Positions 23,206 through 34,058 of a DNA stretch of 64,000 bases are shown here, one piece after another. The position numbers and the translations under genes were made by a program. How positions within the stretch are numbered: position 1 is the first letter of the stretch; every line of letters starts with the position of its first letter. Origin of the DNA: Siderastrea radians (taxonomy: Eukaryota; Cnidaria; Anthozoa; Scleractinia; Rhizangiidae); the NCBI GenBank assembly GCA_964017195.1, contig OZ024895.1, forward strand, positions 12,082,501 through 12,146,500, given 5' to 3'. The notes under the pieces were generated by a model. The model searched no databases. It saw nothing but the letters and a program-made list of their open reading frames with translations, and was not told where the DNA came from.

Positions 23206-24161
23206 TATTTTTTCGGTTATAAGGCGCACCGTTTTTTCTCAAAAGTCCGTATTTCTGTCGAAAGTTATCGCTAAATTTGGGGTGCGTCTTATAGACGAAT
23301 ATTTTCCGGCAGCAAATTCTAAAGATCTCCATTTTTCAGTATAATTACGCTATAAACAGAAACATTGTTGGTCGTTGACTTTTCTGCAACATTCCGCTTT
23401 AATTCTGCAACATCAACATTTCACTTAAATGCGAGAACATTTAAAAGAAACTGAAGCGACAGAAGGGTTTGAGAAACGACATGATAGCGCATTTTCAAAA
23501 CAAAGCCGTATTTGCATACAGTGCGTGCTTGAAAGCACGTGCTCAGTAACGTGACACTGTCACGCACTAATCCTCGAATATTAGACAAATGCAACATCTT
23601 TTTTGTTAGACAACATTGTTGGATTGTTCGAAAAAGGACTTCTACCTTCTTCACCTATTTTAAGTTGTTGAATCGTTTTAAAGATGACTTTCAGGGCGAG
23701 TTTTACGTCATTCGCCATCACCTCTCGGAACTTATCGCCATCGGCAGCGCTTGTTCTCGGGACTCTTCTGCTCTCAGTAAATTCTAGCATTCTTGCTTTA
23801 CGTTGGCAACTCGAAACAAATCAGCACTAACTGAAGATGTAAGGCATTTCAGTGTGACATTTTCAGCTTTTGTTCATGTGTGACAATTTCACTTTCATTT
23901 AATTAACGGAAATCTGTGCACTTGTCTTAGTGCAAATGACTGTTATGCTGTTGTTTACAATCTCGGTTTCAGTTAGCTTAATATCAGTGAATTCAGTTGT
24001 GACTGGAATAAACTTGAGAAACATTTTTTCCAGAGTTCGGGGTGCGTCTTATAACCAAGTATTTTAGTGATATTTTCAGTTTGAAAACTTTGCATGATTG
24101 AGTTGCGAAGTTTGGGGTGTGTCTTATAGCCGAGTGCGCCTTATAACCGAAAAAGTACGGT
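23206..24161. mobile_element. Non-autonomous TIR element, GCGYCTTAT type (about 955 bp)
   Basis: Left terminus CCGTATTTTTTCGGTTATAA with GGCGCACC next to it; right terminus is the near-perfect inverse ending AAAAAGTACGG, with TA on both flanks. Subterminal GGGGTGCGTCTTATAGACGA (left), GGGGTGCGTCTTATAACC and GGGGTGTGTCTTATAGCC (right) can pair with the ATAAGGCGCACC of the terminus. Frames inside (23421-23654, 23581-23790) are unassigned. Same plan as 9238-10092 and 10954-11942. Confidence 0.8.
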
Positions 24162-24639
24162 AATCACATGATTTGCGATGGGCAATCAATTTGGCTTGTT
24201 TTTGGCATTAGGAAATCAATCCATGAAGTAGCAGTGATTTGTTGCGTTTACGACAAGACAGCAATGTTTGGCAATTAAACCAGTTTTTTTCTTAACATAA
24301 TTATGCGAGTCATAACAATATCAAGTATGCGAAACAATTTCATGTTTTCTTTGTTAAAAACATGAGCTCTTTGAAAAAAATCACACCTGACCTGAAGTTT
24401 TAAAAGAACAATTTGCTCGGATCTTCGCTATCATTCTTTTGATTTTCATACCCTCCAAAATAAAAGGATGGGGAGTTTTGGCAGTTTTAGGTCATCTTTT
24501 TGTTATTGTTACATTGAAGGCCTTTGAGGATGAGTTTTCTAACTACGATCAGCTGAAGCCATTGTTGCCAGAAAAAAAGAACAAACAAGCAAACGAAAAA
24601 AATAGCCATTAGCATCATAAGTAAAGTAGAACATGAATT

Positions 24640-25200
24640 TAACTGGCAATGAAAATGTGTTACATTTTTTCTTGCGAAATCACCATCCCATTTGATGTCG
24701 AACTTAATGTTCTGGTCTTTCAGGTTCCATACGTGCTTACTGCTGTATGGCGGGTTGTACCATATGAGTGTTTCTTTGCCTGTGTTTCCGTGGGTGTGGT
24801 GTCTGACTGGGGGATTCATCGTAGGAGAGTTCGGGGTGGTAACCGCTTTAATTTGTTGAGTGCTTCTTAATAGACGTGTTTGGCACTATTGAAGCATTCT
24901 TTATCCAATGATATTTCAGAGAGCCTCCTGTTGATGCATTTTGGATGTTCTTCAGGATAGATGGTGGATGGTTGGATTTTTTTGTGTACATATAGTGGGA
25001 TGTTTCCTTCCTTTGTGTAGGGATAGTATTTCCCACTTTTTAGGTCAAGCGTGACGTCTAGGAAGTTGACAGTAGTTGTGTTAGCTTCCACTGTGATCTT
25101 CAAGTCATTGTCACGGAAGATTTTGCCTAGTGCTTTTTTGATCTTCTCAATTTCTTGCGGTTTCCTGTTGAAGGCTGCTAATGCGTGATCTCGTTATAAG
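24640..25200 (-). mobile_element. Penelope-like element, inverted segment
   Basis: Minus-strand frames encode [19 protein letters not shown] followed by PLYVH and a HPP stretch, then [15 protein letters not shown]. This FLDVT-SNHPP block lies after the RT core in Penelope-like elements. Further along the same strand comes [26 protein letters not shown], then [17 protein letters not shown], which belongs much later in the protein, so an internal deletion has joined them. Frames are interrupted. The RT catalytic core is missing. Confidence 0.7.
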
Positions 25201-26080
25201 CCTACGATGAATCCCCCAGTCAGACACCACACCCACGGAAACACAGACAAAGAAACATCATATGGAACAACCCGCCATACAGCAAGAATGGGAAACAAAC
25301 GTAGCAAAATGCTTCCTTTCCCTTATTGACCAGCACTTCCCCAAATCTAATCCACTACACAAAATTTTCAATCGGAACACACTTAAATTAAGTTACAGCT
25401 GCATGAATAACATCAAGACAATTACTTCCAACCACAATTATTATAATGCCGAAATCAGCAAACCCACACACAATGATGAAGAGAACAAAAATTGTAACTG
25501 CCGGAAACCAAACACGTGCCCCACGGATGGAAACTGCAACGCCCAAAACATCATATACCAAGCTGAAGAAACATACATAGGGCTTTGCGACACCACATTT
25601 GAATTGAGATGTAGAAACCATATAATGTTTCATTTCGAAACGAACTGTACAGGAACGCTACCGAGCCCAGTAAGCACGTATGGAACCTGAAAGACCAGAA
25701 CATTAAGTTTGATATCAAATGGCGTAAAGTAAAACAAGCTCGATCTTACTTGAACGTCACTAAGAAATGTAATTTGTGTTTGTGGGAGAAATATTTCATA
25801 ATTTGTAAACCTGAAAATAATGTCAACACTCAATAACAGAAATGAGCTAACATCGTGCTGTAGGCATTCTAGGAAATTCCTGCTATAAAATGTCATCACT
25901 TAATTAGCAATAAGATCTCGCTTGATGTGCCACGTGCCACACCTAGTATGTATTGTTCTGTATTTTTTAAATATCTCTGATTGTAACCGTTTCTTCTGGC
26001 AGTTGCCTGATGATTGTTCAGAAGAAGCATGAAACTCTGAGTAACAATTAAATGTCTTGCACCAAATAATCCGGCTACTG
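25200..26080 (+). mobile_element. Penelope-like element, GIY-YIG end and 3' tail
   Basis: Plus strand repeats the [11 protein letters not shown] block near 25207, then the frame 25262-25690 with [37 protein letters not shown], a Cys-rich [16 protein letters not shown] linker and [18 protein letters not shown], the core of a GIY-YIG nuclease with its Arg. After a frameshift near 25670 the normal C-terminus follows ([42 protein letters not shown]). This is the usual end of a Penelope-like protein. The copy is dead and 5'-truncated. Confidence 0.8.
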
Positions 26081-26420
26081 GGGCACAACTAGTTCAGATA
26101 ATTACCACCTATATTTCAGATAATTGCCACTATCCCATATTTCATTCTGTGCTCTATTCTTCAGTTTGTAAATACATTCCCCATTTGGAGTTGTGTGCAC
26201 GTAGACCTTTGATTGCGTGCGAGCCAGTGGTTTTCATTTCGTGTTCTGCCCTACAGTTTGGAAATAGATTTTCTGTTAAGATTTGCACATGCATGTACTT
26301 TTTATTGTGTGGATCAGCAGTTTGTTTGTAACTGGTATGTAACGGTTGACCTTTTCGTCACCCTGAAGAAGACCGCTAAAAGTGGTTGAAATATAGGTGG
26401 TAATTATCTGAACTAGTTGT
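26081..26420. repeat. Inverted repeat around ACCACCTATATTTCA
   Basis: AACTAGTTCAGATAATTACC followed by ACCTATATTTCA at 26087-26118 is inverted at about 26384-26414 (TGAAATATAGGTGGTAATTA then TCTGAACTAGTT). The segment just before the right copy, CCTGAAGAAGACC, resembles ends of Penelope-like tails. Probably the terminal part of the same or a second Penelope-like insertion. Confidence 0.6.
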
Positions 26421-26445
26421 GTCCTCTATTGTGTTTTCATATATA

Positions 26446-26520
26446 TATATATATATACACCCGTTTTTTAAAAAGATTTTCCAGAGAAAGATATATAGAT
26501 GATAGATGCTTTTGTTCAAA
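26446..26520 (+). repeat. Direct repeat, copy 2 (pairs with 22980-23060)
   Basis: Begins in an (AT)n run, then ACACCCGTTTTTTAAAAAGA, ATATATAGATGATAGATG and CTTTTGTT; aligns with 22980-23060 over about 70 bp with many substitutions. Confidence 0.5.
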
Positions 26521-26708
26521 ATTAACAAGCCATGTCAGTTTCCACATGTAAGTGAGTTTAAAGAAAAATGTACTACTGACAATTACATGTCTTTATGTCT
26601 ATGACACACATTTAGACCACTCGCACCTAGTTTAATTTAGCATTTGGAGTGAAAACATGCCTGGTCCTTTAAGCAATGACTTACATTGGTGCATACTTCT
26701 TGGGGCTC

Positions 26709-26870
26709 GAAAGAGTATCCAGTAAGCTGCCAATTTATTAGGTATTAGGAAGAAAACAGTGAAGAACATACTGCGTCGTTTTTGACGATATGGCCACAGT
26801 CGTTGCTGTCATATCGGAAGACCTAACGTTGGAAGATCTCTCATGTGAGCTTCGTCAGGCATTATTTATC
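26709..26870 (+). pseudogene. Possible decayed helix-turn-helix transposase start
   Basis: Read in one frame the stretch gives AANLLGIRKKTVKNILRRF and, after a stop, RYGHSRCCHIGRPNVGRS. This resembles the helix-turn-helix start of Tc1-like transposases ('AA.llgis..tV..il.rf...G....GRP'). At least two in-frame stops are present and no DDE domain follows, so it would be a relic at best. The match is short and from memory. Confidence 0.25.
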
Positions 26871-27039
26871 ACCCTAAGTGGCAGGCTCCATTTCGAGGAC
26901 GGCGCGCATTAGTCTTCTCACTTGACTTTTCAGAAAGGGATTGTCAGCAGCGTAAAATGTGGAAACCCATAGTTTTATATTTTTTGCGTAGATTTGTTTT
27001 TAATTGTAACATCTGATATGTATTTTTATCCGATGAATA

Positions 27040-27077
27040 AAGACTTATTATTATTATTATTATTAATATTTACTATT

Positions 27078-27110
<33 letters not shown>

Positions 27111-27115
27111 ATTAT
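27040..27115 (+). repeat. (TTA)n and (GAT)n microsatellite
   Basis: About eight TTA/TTAT units followed by about ten GAT units and more TTA. A pure simple repeat. Confidence 0.9.
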
Positions 27116-28103
27116 TATTCAAGCTGTCTTTTCCTCCAGAAGCACTTAAATTTGTGATAATGAGCTTTGAAAGGTCGAGCAGTGAATAGCAAGTGTGTTT
27201 TGGGTTTCTCTTTAAAGAGTTGACGACTCATGTGACAGTATGGGCATAATTCCAGAGAGTGTAGATGTCGTGCTCCAATTGGTTAGATGTCCCTTATTAG
27301 TAGGCTACATGTAGCCATCCAAAAGACGTGACACGTTAATAATTAAAAGTTGTTCAGTTCAGTTCTGTTTAGTTACTCCAAATTGGAATTGAATGAATTT
27401 GAGGACACGAGTTCAATGTAATTAATGTTGTGATGTTGGCTTAACAGCACAATTTTCACACCTGAAAAAAAAGGTCTTGTTGACACCTGGCTTTGTAAAT
27501 GTCAGTTACTTGTACCAAAATACAATAAACTGGACTGTGCCATGTATCAAACAGCATAGTAAAACCCTTGAATGCATTATTTAAAAGGAGTTAATAAACC
27601 TGCTGTATATTTCTGATTTTTCCAAAACTGTATAAGAAATGAACCCCTTTGATTGTTCACAACGGTCCCTCTATTTTTTAACATTCTGGTGAAGAGGGTT
27701 TCAGTTGCAATTTCATAAATCAAAATAAGAAATCATTTTTTCGTGCCTTGTCTAGTTCGAGAACCCAGCTTCATTTTTGTGTGTTTTTTCATCCTTTTCT
27801 TAGACTACATGTAGTCTCAGGGACAGTAGAGCAAGTGAAACAAATGAGAGCGCAAGAAAATCACCTGCCACGAGTAGACAGTATGCACCTGTTCTCTCTC
27901 CACCTCCGCCTGGTGTGTCGCGTGTCCTGTCGTGTATTCTCGAGGAAGACATTTTTTTTGCACCAGCTTGTGTGTCTACCCGCTGGACTTGACCTTAGAG
28001 AAATGAGGGTATCTTGTAATCGATTTATCTACTTACATCTAGAAAACACAGGTTACGTATGCTGTATCGTGAGATGGAGAATACCTGTCACCCTCGTTGC
28101 TAG
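27116..28103. other. Intron 2 sequence, no exon seen
   Basis: No Ig exon. The frame 27748-28113 has no recognisable content and no repeats; I treat it as chance. Confidence 0.4.
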
Positions 28104-28632
28104 GCTTGGATAAATTCTGCCGGCAGAATTTCGAGCAGAAGAAGCGATTTTTGAGGTGAGCATTCTGCCGGCAGAATATTTAAGGCATTTTCGAGCAGAA
28201 TTTGAGCAGAATAACGGAAAATCAGTGACACTGATAATATACGTAACAGTTGTAAGGAATAAGATGAAAAATAAGTAAATACAAAAAAAATACAAAAATA
28301 ATTACACAATCTTAATGCATTTGTTTGATGTTCGTTTTTGTAAGATGCTAATAAAAAAGTCACTGTTTCTTCTAATATTAGTGATTAAAGTAAGATGAAT
28401 TACAATTTTTCTGCGCATGATGAAAATCTAATTAGTATTTAGGGTTAGGCCCAGGCTCCCTTCCATATTTGTGAAAATACATAAGGCCCAAAGGGCTGAA
28501 AATTTTTCGGGTACAGAGCAGAATTCAAGCAGAATAAGGGTGTCCGAGCAGAATTTCGAGTAGAATAAGCAATTGTTATGAGCATTGCTGGCAGACAGAA
28601 TAAGCCAATTTACGAGCATAATTTATCCAAGC
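28104..28632. mobile_element. MITE-like element rich in GAGCAGAAT words (529 bp)
   Basis: Termini GCTTGGATAAATT at 28104-28116 and the perfect inverse at 28620-28632; TA follows on the right and TAG precedes on the left. Both ends contain clustered GAGCAGAAT and TCTGCCGGCAGAAT words, about ten in total, several palindromic. These subterminal repeats could be transposase-binding sites. No coding region. Confidence 0.7.
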
Positions 28633-28639
28633 TAAATCA

Positions 28640-30801
28640 TTGCCAGTACACGTAGTATCCAGCTTTGTAGAGGCAAAACAGTCCAACTTTATTTATTACA
28701 AAATTAATCATCCGAGAGAAGAAATCAATGCTTTCTTGTTAGTTGAGTTCTTCTTGGGCGATAATACCGTCTTTCAGGAGCCCTCCAAGGTTACTGAGCT
28801 GTCCCATAATGACCAAACGGAACTAAAAGTAGAATTGAAATCCATACGTGGACCATTATTACTTAATATTAAAATCCAATATCCTCAGTTGAAGTTACTT
28901 TTTTTAGTGGAGAAAACTAAAAAAAAAGTACAAAATTAATAACCGGTTGATAAAATAATAAACCTAAACTGTTCCTTAAAGACAGCAAGAAAACAGTGTA
29001 AATTAGATACAAAATATTTGACTTTCTGTAAGGGAAAAAATATAATAAATTAAAGGCTCATGGCAGCCATAAGATTATTTGAAACAAATATTAAGTGATA
29101 CCGCAATGGAAGTTCACATCCTTGTTAAAGCTTACATGTGCCTTGAAACACTGACTAGATACCTGAGTGATGTGAGGAAATTGAAAATAGGCCGTAAACG
29201 AATTTTCTTAAATACCCTGTAATGGTTGCTTTATTATTAATCAGAGTGGTGAAGTACAGTTTGCAGTTTTTCTGGGTCCGTTCTTTCATTTTCCACTGGC
29301 GGAACTGCTCGGTTTATTACTGTGGTCAAGGCCTCGGCTGGGCTCAAAAATCCAGCTGTCGCTGTGGTGGTTTCTGTCACAGTCTTTTTGAAGCTGGACT
29401 TTCTTTTTCCATTGAATGAACAGGGCAAGCTCGTGTTTATGGCGAAATCTGCTGTTGTAGGCCTGGTAGACCTGCTCGTCAGTTCTCTCAAAAGTCTTGT
29501 GGTTGCCTGCACCCACAAAGTCGATCTCCAAGTATAATCTAGGGTCAATTCTTCCTTGTTGCTAAAATATACTCTCGTGATGTCAAACATATACCTCTTA
29601 AAAGCTTCCATGTCCTTGGAACCTCAAAGTCTTGTACTACTGGCTGCAGGAAAGTTCTGTTGACTTTGTGGTCATTTATTAATAGACTCTTATCGTTGTT
29701 AAAAAAAAAAAACGACATAGTCTTTCAATTCCAATTTTGTGGCAAATTTTTCTCTTGTTAGTCGTGAAAAATGAGGTAATTTAAATTCTCAATCAAATAG
29801 GCGGCGAGTTCCCTTTGGAATATGCGGCGAGTTTCGCTGGCTGCTGGCCCTTATTGAAAACCCTGAAAAACAGGCAGGAGTCAATGTCAGGGCAGCCACC
29901 TGATGAAGAGCTTGAACTGTAACAATATGTACACTAGAGCTGTAACGTAAGATGCTAAAAGGTAAAATTAGGTACATGCTCATTTGGTTAGAACCCTTAC
30001 AGTATTTGCACTAGATAACATAAAATGCTAACTAGCTAAAGCACGGGCGCTTGTAAGTGCACGTTCTTCAATACAACTTGGTATATGGTAAAGAGAAATT
30101 ACAAAATTTAATTCATAAGGAAAAAAGCTACATACATTTTAAAACAGGTCCCTTCTAGGATTTCTGCTACAAAAAAATGGCCTCACTGTTAAGCCCCTGC
30201 AGTTTGAGAAATCAAATGAAAAGTAAATTTCTTATAAATTTCTTCCATGGGAGGTAAGAATAATATTGGTTCACACTGTCAGGAGTTTTGAAAAATCTAG
30301 GTTCAAATTCTCGGAGGTAAAATTACGGTGTTTGACTGAAGCAAATCCAAGGGAAACGCGTGCCATGGTTTGCCGAAAAACCGGGAGGTTCTCTCATTTG
30401 CACTTTTTTCTGCCAGTGTGGCATTCTGCTGTGTGCAGCTTTTCAGCATAATTTCCCCTTCCTTCCTCTCCCTGTGGCAACTTTTTCTCTTTGTCAGTTT
30501 CACTTTTTGGGGGGGGGAGGGGGAGGGGGGTCATTTTATTTTATTATCCTTTTTATTTACTAGTGTTTTCCACTGAACCTATGACTTTAGTGCGATGGGT
30601 GCCAGGGCTGGTTTGGGTGTGTGGGCTCGTGGCTGGGTTGCAAGTGGGAGTGAGTTGGCAGTTCTAACCCCCAGATTCCTCGGCACCCAACCTCCAATTT
30701 GCAAGACCAAAACAGAATAAATTACTTTTTTCAGTGAATCCAATAAATTCTATGGAACCTCATTGATAAAACATACTTTATCTGTCGCTTTGGCTTTGTA
30801 G
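28640..30801. other. Intron 2 sequence with unassigned coding-like fragments
   Basis: Two frames deserve mention. On plus, 28640-28939 (99 codons) has no family that I recognise. On minus, 29286-29531 reads IDFVGAGNHKTFERTDEQVY then RHKHELALFIQWKKK, which looks protein-like, while an overlapping minus frame (29237-29611) encodes Thr/Ser-rich sequence that does not. The first may be a relic of a multi-copy cnidarian gene. G-rich run at 30511-30530. No Ig exon was found. Confidence 0.3.
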
Positions 30802-31041
30802 TTCCACCAAGCATCACTGGCTTCTTTGGTAACCAAACAAAGAATGAGAGTGACTCAGTGAATCTGATCTGTAATGCAACTGGTGATCCACGACCAAGTA
30901 TCACCTTGACAAGACTTCCTGACACTATTGTCAACCCTTCCTTCACCATTACTGGTAAACAGGATGAAGGAGCCTACAGATGTACTGTTGATAATGGAGT
31001 GGGCAATGCAGCCACTGCTGATGTCTTTATTGTTGTTCAAA
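30802..31041 (+). CDS. Ig-superfamily surface gene, exon 3 (I-set-like Ig domain)
   Basis: TTTGTAG acceptor, GTAAGT donor, 240 bp (80 codons), phase 1 to 1. It encodes a compact Ig domain: VNLICNATGDPRPSITL (B-strand Cys), then PSFTITGKQDEGAYRCTVDN (D-x-G-x-Y-x-C with the F-strand Cys) and a G strand ending VFIVVQ. The C-strand Trp is replaced. This is the classical cysteine-paired domain after the cysteine-less first one. The exon lies 20 kb from exon 2, yet phases match. Closest type by pattern: I-set/C2 domains of adhesion and hemicentin-like proteins. Confidence 0.8.
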
Positions 31042-31139
31042 GTAAGTCCATATAATATTCTTGACTAGAAAAGTGTAAGAGCTGAGCTATTCATTCTCAC
31101 TCTCAGTTCACATTTATTTACTGTTATTTATTTACTCTT

Positions 31140-31235
31140 TCCTTCCTTCCTTCCTTCCTTCCTGTTTTTTTTTTTTGCTTGGTCGTTGCAAATCATCGTG
31201 GATTCTTGCACCACCTCCCCCCCCCCCCCCCTCCC
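31140..31235 (+). repeat. (CTTC)n and poly-C simple repeats
   Basis: Six to seven CTTC units at about 31138-31162, a T run, then about 13 C at 31217-31231, in the intron between exons 3 and 4. Confidence 0.85.
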
Positions 31236-31692
31236 TTTTTCCCTGATTCAGTGGGTATTTACCGATAGGTAGATACTTGTATTCTCTTCAGGTAAGTTTC
31301 CTTTTCACTTGTAAGTTTCCTTTTCCTTGTCGCTCATTGTGACGGTGCCTGTTGGCGGCCGCTGGCAGGGGTGGTTCCACTTCCAGGGTCCCCAGGGATA
31401 CCTCCAGCTTGCCTTGTATTGCACCAGGTCCCCCGCTAACCTCTAATGTACCAGATGCCAAGCTCATAAGTTGGCGATTATTTTATTATTTATTCATTTA
31501 CAGCTGTGAGTAAAAGCTTCAATAAGTGCTGTTTCTCTGAATAAGATGCTTGCACTATGTATTTTGTGTCTTGACTTAATTAAAGTTACCGGTTAAACTT
31601 TCATTGTTGTGTTGATGAAAAATTTCTTTACATTTTTTGTGGCCATTTTTTGATAAAAGCAGAGTGGTAATCTTATTTTTCTTTCGTTTCAG

Positions 31693-31962
31693 ACTATCAT
31701 CCAGTAAACACACAGCTGTCAACTAATTTGACCAACAACACTGTTGTTGTGAATGAAGGTGTCGAGCTCACCTGCAGTTCACAGACCAATCCGCCTGCAG
31801 AGTATCGATTTTATAACAGTTTGTCTAACAGCACAGTTGCTGGTTCTCCATCAGTATACACAACAGCAGTCACTGAAAGAACAAGTTACGTGATTTACAG
31901 TTGCACTCCATTCAATTTTTATGGTGATGGCCCTACAAGAACAGTCACTGTCACGGTGCAGT
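31693..31962 (+). CDS. Ig-superfamily surface gene, exon 4 (third Ig domain)
   Basis: GTTTCAG acceptor and GTAAGT donor, 270 bp (90 codons), phase 1 to 1. It encodes TVVVNEGVELTCSSQTNPPA (B-strand Cys), EYRFYNSLSNSTVAGSPSVY and SYVIYSCTPFNFYGDGPTR (F-strand Cys), ending in a TVTVTVQ G strand. At least three N-x-S/T sites. The donor lies three bases before the 8-bp target duplication of a hAT-like element. Later exons (further Ig domains, membrane span, tail) were not found; they may lie beyond the repeats or be lost. Confidence 0.8.
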
Positions 31963-31973
31963 GTAAGTATACC

Positions 31974-32714
31974 CAGGGTTCTCATTAAGTGCCGGCAGCC
32001 GGCTAAAAAACCGGCTACTTCGAATTTTGAGCCGCCTACTTTTCGGGGAATAGAGGAAGGTTTGAAAGTGAAAGCCTGAAATCACTGGATGCCGTGGAAA
32101 AATTGAAAGTTTTACTCACACTTAACTTATAAACAGACAGCTTTCTTGCTCAGTGTTTTCTCACTGCACAAAATTTAACCGTCACATTGTCTCCCTGTAG
32201 CTTATTACGCTCTCAGGTCTGTACTTTTGTATCTAAATATACGTGCTTCCGGCGCGGCCGCCATATTGTTTTTGAGTGGATGTGCCCGCGATCACAAACC
32301 AATCCGAACACGCATCTGTGTCACTATCACTCATCGTTTCGGCTTGTACAGCTATTTTAGTTGTGTTATCATCTAAACTTTTATCATGCATCATATCACT
32401 CAACAGAAAAGCTTCATTTGAAAGTGAACATGGTTTTCAATTTGCTGAGTTACATGAAACAATTCAAAAATGTGTAAACCTTAAGTGAAATTTTAAAAAG
32501 CTTGGCTTCTTTTATCTTGCTTACAAGTAACTTTTTTGTGAAAAACCCTCACCAAAATGGATTAAATAGCATCTCTGAGGCTCTAGTTTTTCAAAATTTT
32601 CGGGGGGAGCATGCCCCCAGACCCCCCTAGAAGCTCGTACCTTTGGCACTTCAATGCCAAGCCGCCTACTTAATTTAGATCCTAGCCGTTTGCTTCAAAA
32701 CTTAATGAGAACCC
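31974..32714. mobile_element. hAT-like non-autonomous element with 8-bp target duplication (741 bp)
   Basis: Starts CAGGGTTCTCATTAAG and ends CTTAATGAGAACCC, and is flanked on both sides by the perfect 8-bp duplication AGTATACC (31966-31973 and 32715-32722). An 8-bp duplication with CAGGG-type ends is characteristic of hAT elements. Subterminal GCCGGCTA and GCCGCCTACTT words occur in both halves. The interior frame at 32276-32488 contains a hydrophobic stretch (SLIVSACTAILVVLSSKLL) but no transposase. It inserted inside the splice donor region of Ig exon 4. Confidence 0.85.
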
Positions 32715-32722
32715 AGTATACC

Positions 32723-33715
32723 ACTTAACCATTATTTACATGCACTCTACGGTACACTATGGTAACTGCTTAATACTTTAATTAGGTCATGATCAGTTGT
32801 GGTGTATTTTTTATGTAGCAAAGTTTATTGGTGCCAATCGGGCCGATCAGATCGTCCCAGCCACAAACATCTAATGTATTTGGATTAAATCAAGAGATGA
32901 ATAATTTTACATAATATGATTGTATACAGCTGGGCAGCTGACACTTAAACACAGAGTAATTGTATAAGTTGAGGCCGGGGGTCTCAGCCCGTCAATCACA
33001 ATTCTCAATGGGCATTAACCGAGCACATTTGATTGGCTCACTGACCAGATGGGAAGCCATCAAGGAGCGCTCAAGTTTGCTTCAAAAACGTTCTTGCAAA
33101 TCTCTACTCTATAAACACTGAGAATAATTTGTTTTTAGCTGTGCAAAAGAGACAGTAAATACAGCGTAAGTACATGTAAATAGCAAACTTCAGATCATTG
33201 CATGAATTGAAAATATGGTCTTTGATTTTGTTCTCAGATTTTTACATTGCAAAGTTTTAAAAGTAGAAAATAATTGAGAGGCAAAATACCTGTTGCTAAT
33301 GCTTGAAAATTTGAAACTGCTTGAGAAAAACGATTCAAGCCGCATCATGAAGACACGCATTGAAAAAAGTGACTAATAGTGTTTATCTTATTTTATTCCG
33401 AGGTTTTCAGAGAAAAGAAACTGATCCCTCGTTCTAAAAGCTCCTAGTGCAAGATAGTTCATGTACATGAATCTGTGAATATCCCTTGTTCTATTACTTA
33501 TCACGAGATATAACATGAAACTATGGATATCCCCCGTTCTAAAAGCCTTTCAGTACAATGTTAAATTTTGGCATGCCCACATTGTTCGAAATTGATCACG
33601 TAACGCGATAATGTCTCTCCTCAGTGGGTGCCTATCGGAGCATAGTGCCCGTTTGGCAATTTTATTTGTTTATTTATTACAAATAATTATACAATGAACA
33701 AACATATTGCCAGTA
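32723..33715. other. Sequence without a supported exon, up to an assembly gap
   Basis: No coding segment is supported. Two similar 35-40-bp phrases containing CCCTCGTTCTAAAAGCTCCT and CCCCGTTCTAAAAGCCTTTC lie about 105 bp apart (33426 and 33531), a weak short-range repeat. Confidence 0.4.
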
Positions 33716-33738
33716 NNNNNNNNNNNNNNNNNNNNNNN
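33716..33738. other. Assembly gap (23 N)
   Basis: Unknown bases. The true length may differ. The sequence on its right resembles the far end of duplicated copy B, so a boundary of the duplication may be hidden here. Confidence 0.99.
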
Positions 33739-33739
33739 A

Positions 33740-33939
33740 TGGCGGAGCGAAGACACAATGAATGCTAAAATAACTACTTTGCAACTGACATATGAAGGTA
33801 GCAATGTACCTGTTTCATATCTGTCAGGAAATATTAAAAATGTATATTTCCGAGTTTAAATAAATTGAAGGTTCTCCAATGTTCCCTTTGAGTGATTTTT
33901 TTGTCAGTTTGAAAGGCGCACAGTTTTTGAACAGAATAA
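33740..33939. repeat. Left piece of duplicated unit A, cut off by the gypsy insertion
   Basis: ATCTGTCAGGAAATATTAAA and GTCAGTTTGAAAGGCGCACA here align with 41660-41970 (GGCAGGAAATATAAAAG, TCAGTAAAGGCGCATATTCT). The alignment resumes right of the LTR element at 38440. So this was once contiguous with the 3' flank of minus-strand Ig gene A. Confidence 0.6.
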
Positions 33940-34058
33940 TGTTATGGTCTCCCTGTGCGTTTACCATATATAGTAATTACATGCGCGCGCATGGATTCAA
34001 TAAAACGTGTTTGCAGTGAACCGCCATGTTGTCCGGGTGCGTTCCTAGATCTCTTGTC
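33940..34058 (+). mobile_element. 5' LTR of Ty3/gypsy element
   Basis: 119 bp beginning TGTTATGGTCTCC and ending CTCTTGTC; the 3' LTR at 38308 has the same length with three differences that I can count (about 97% identity). AATAAA inside (ATTCAATAAAACG) may be the polyadenylation signal. AATA flanks both ends of the element as a likely target duplication. A canonical TGG primer-binding start does not directly follow. Confidence 0.85.

Noticed and set aside
28640..28939. 99-codon protein gene
   Set aside because: No recognisable motif, no splice signals and Lys/Asn drift at the end; chance in AT-rich DNA is more likely.
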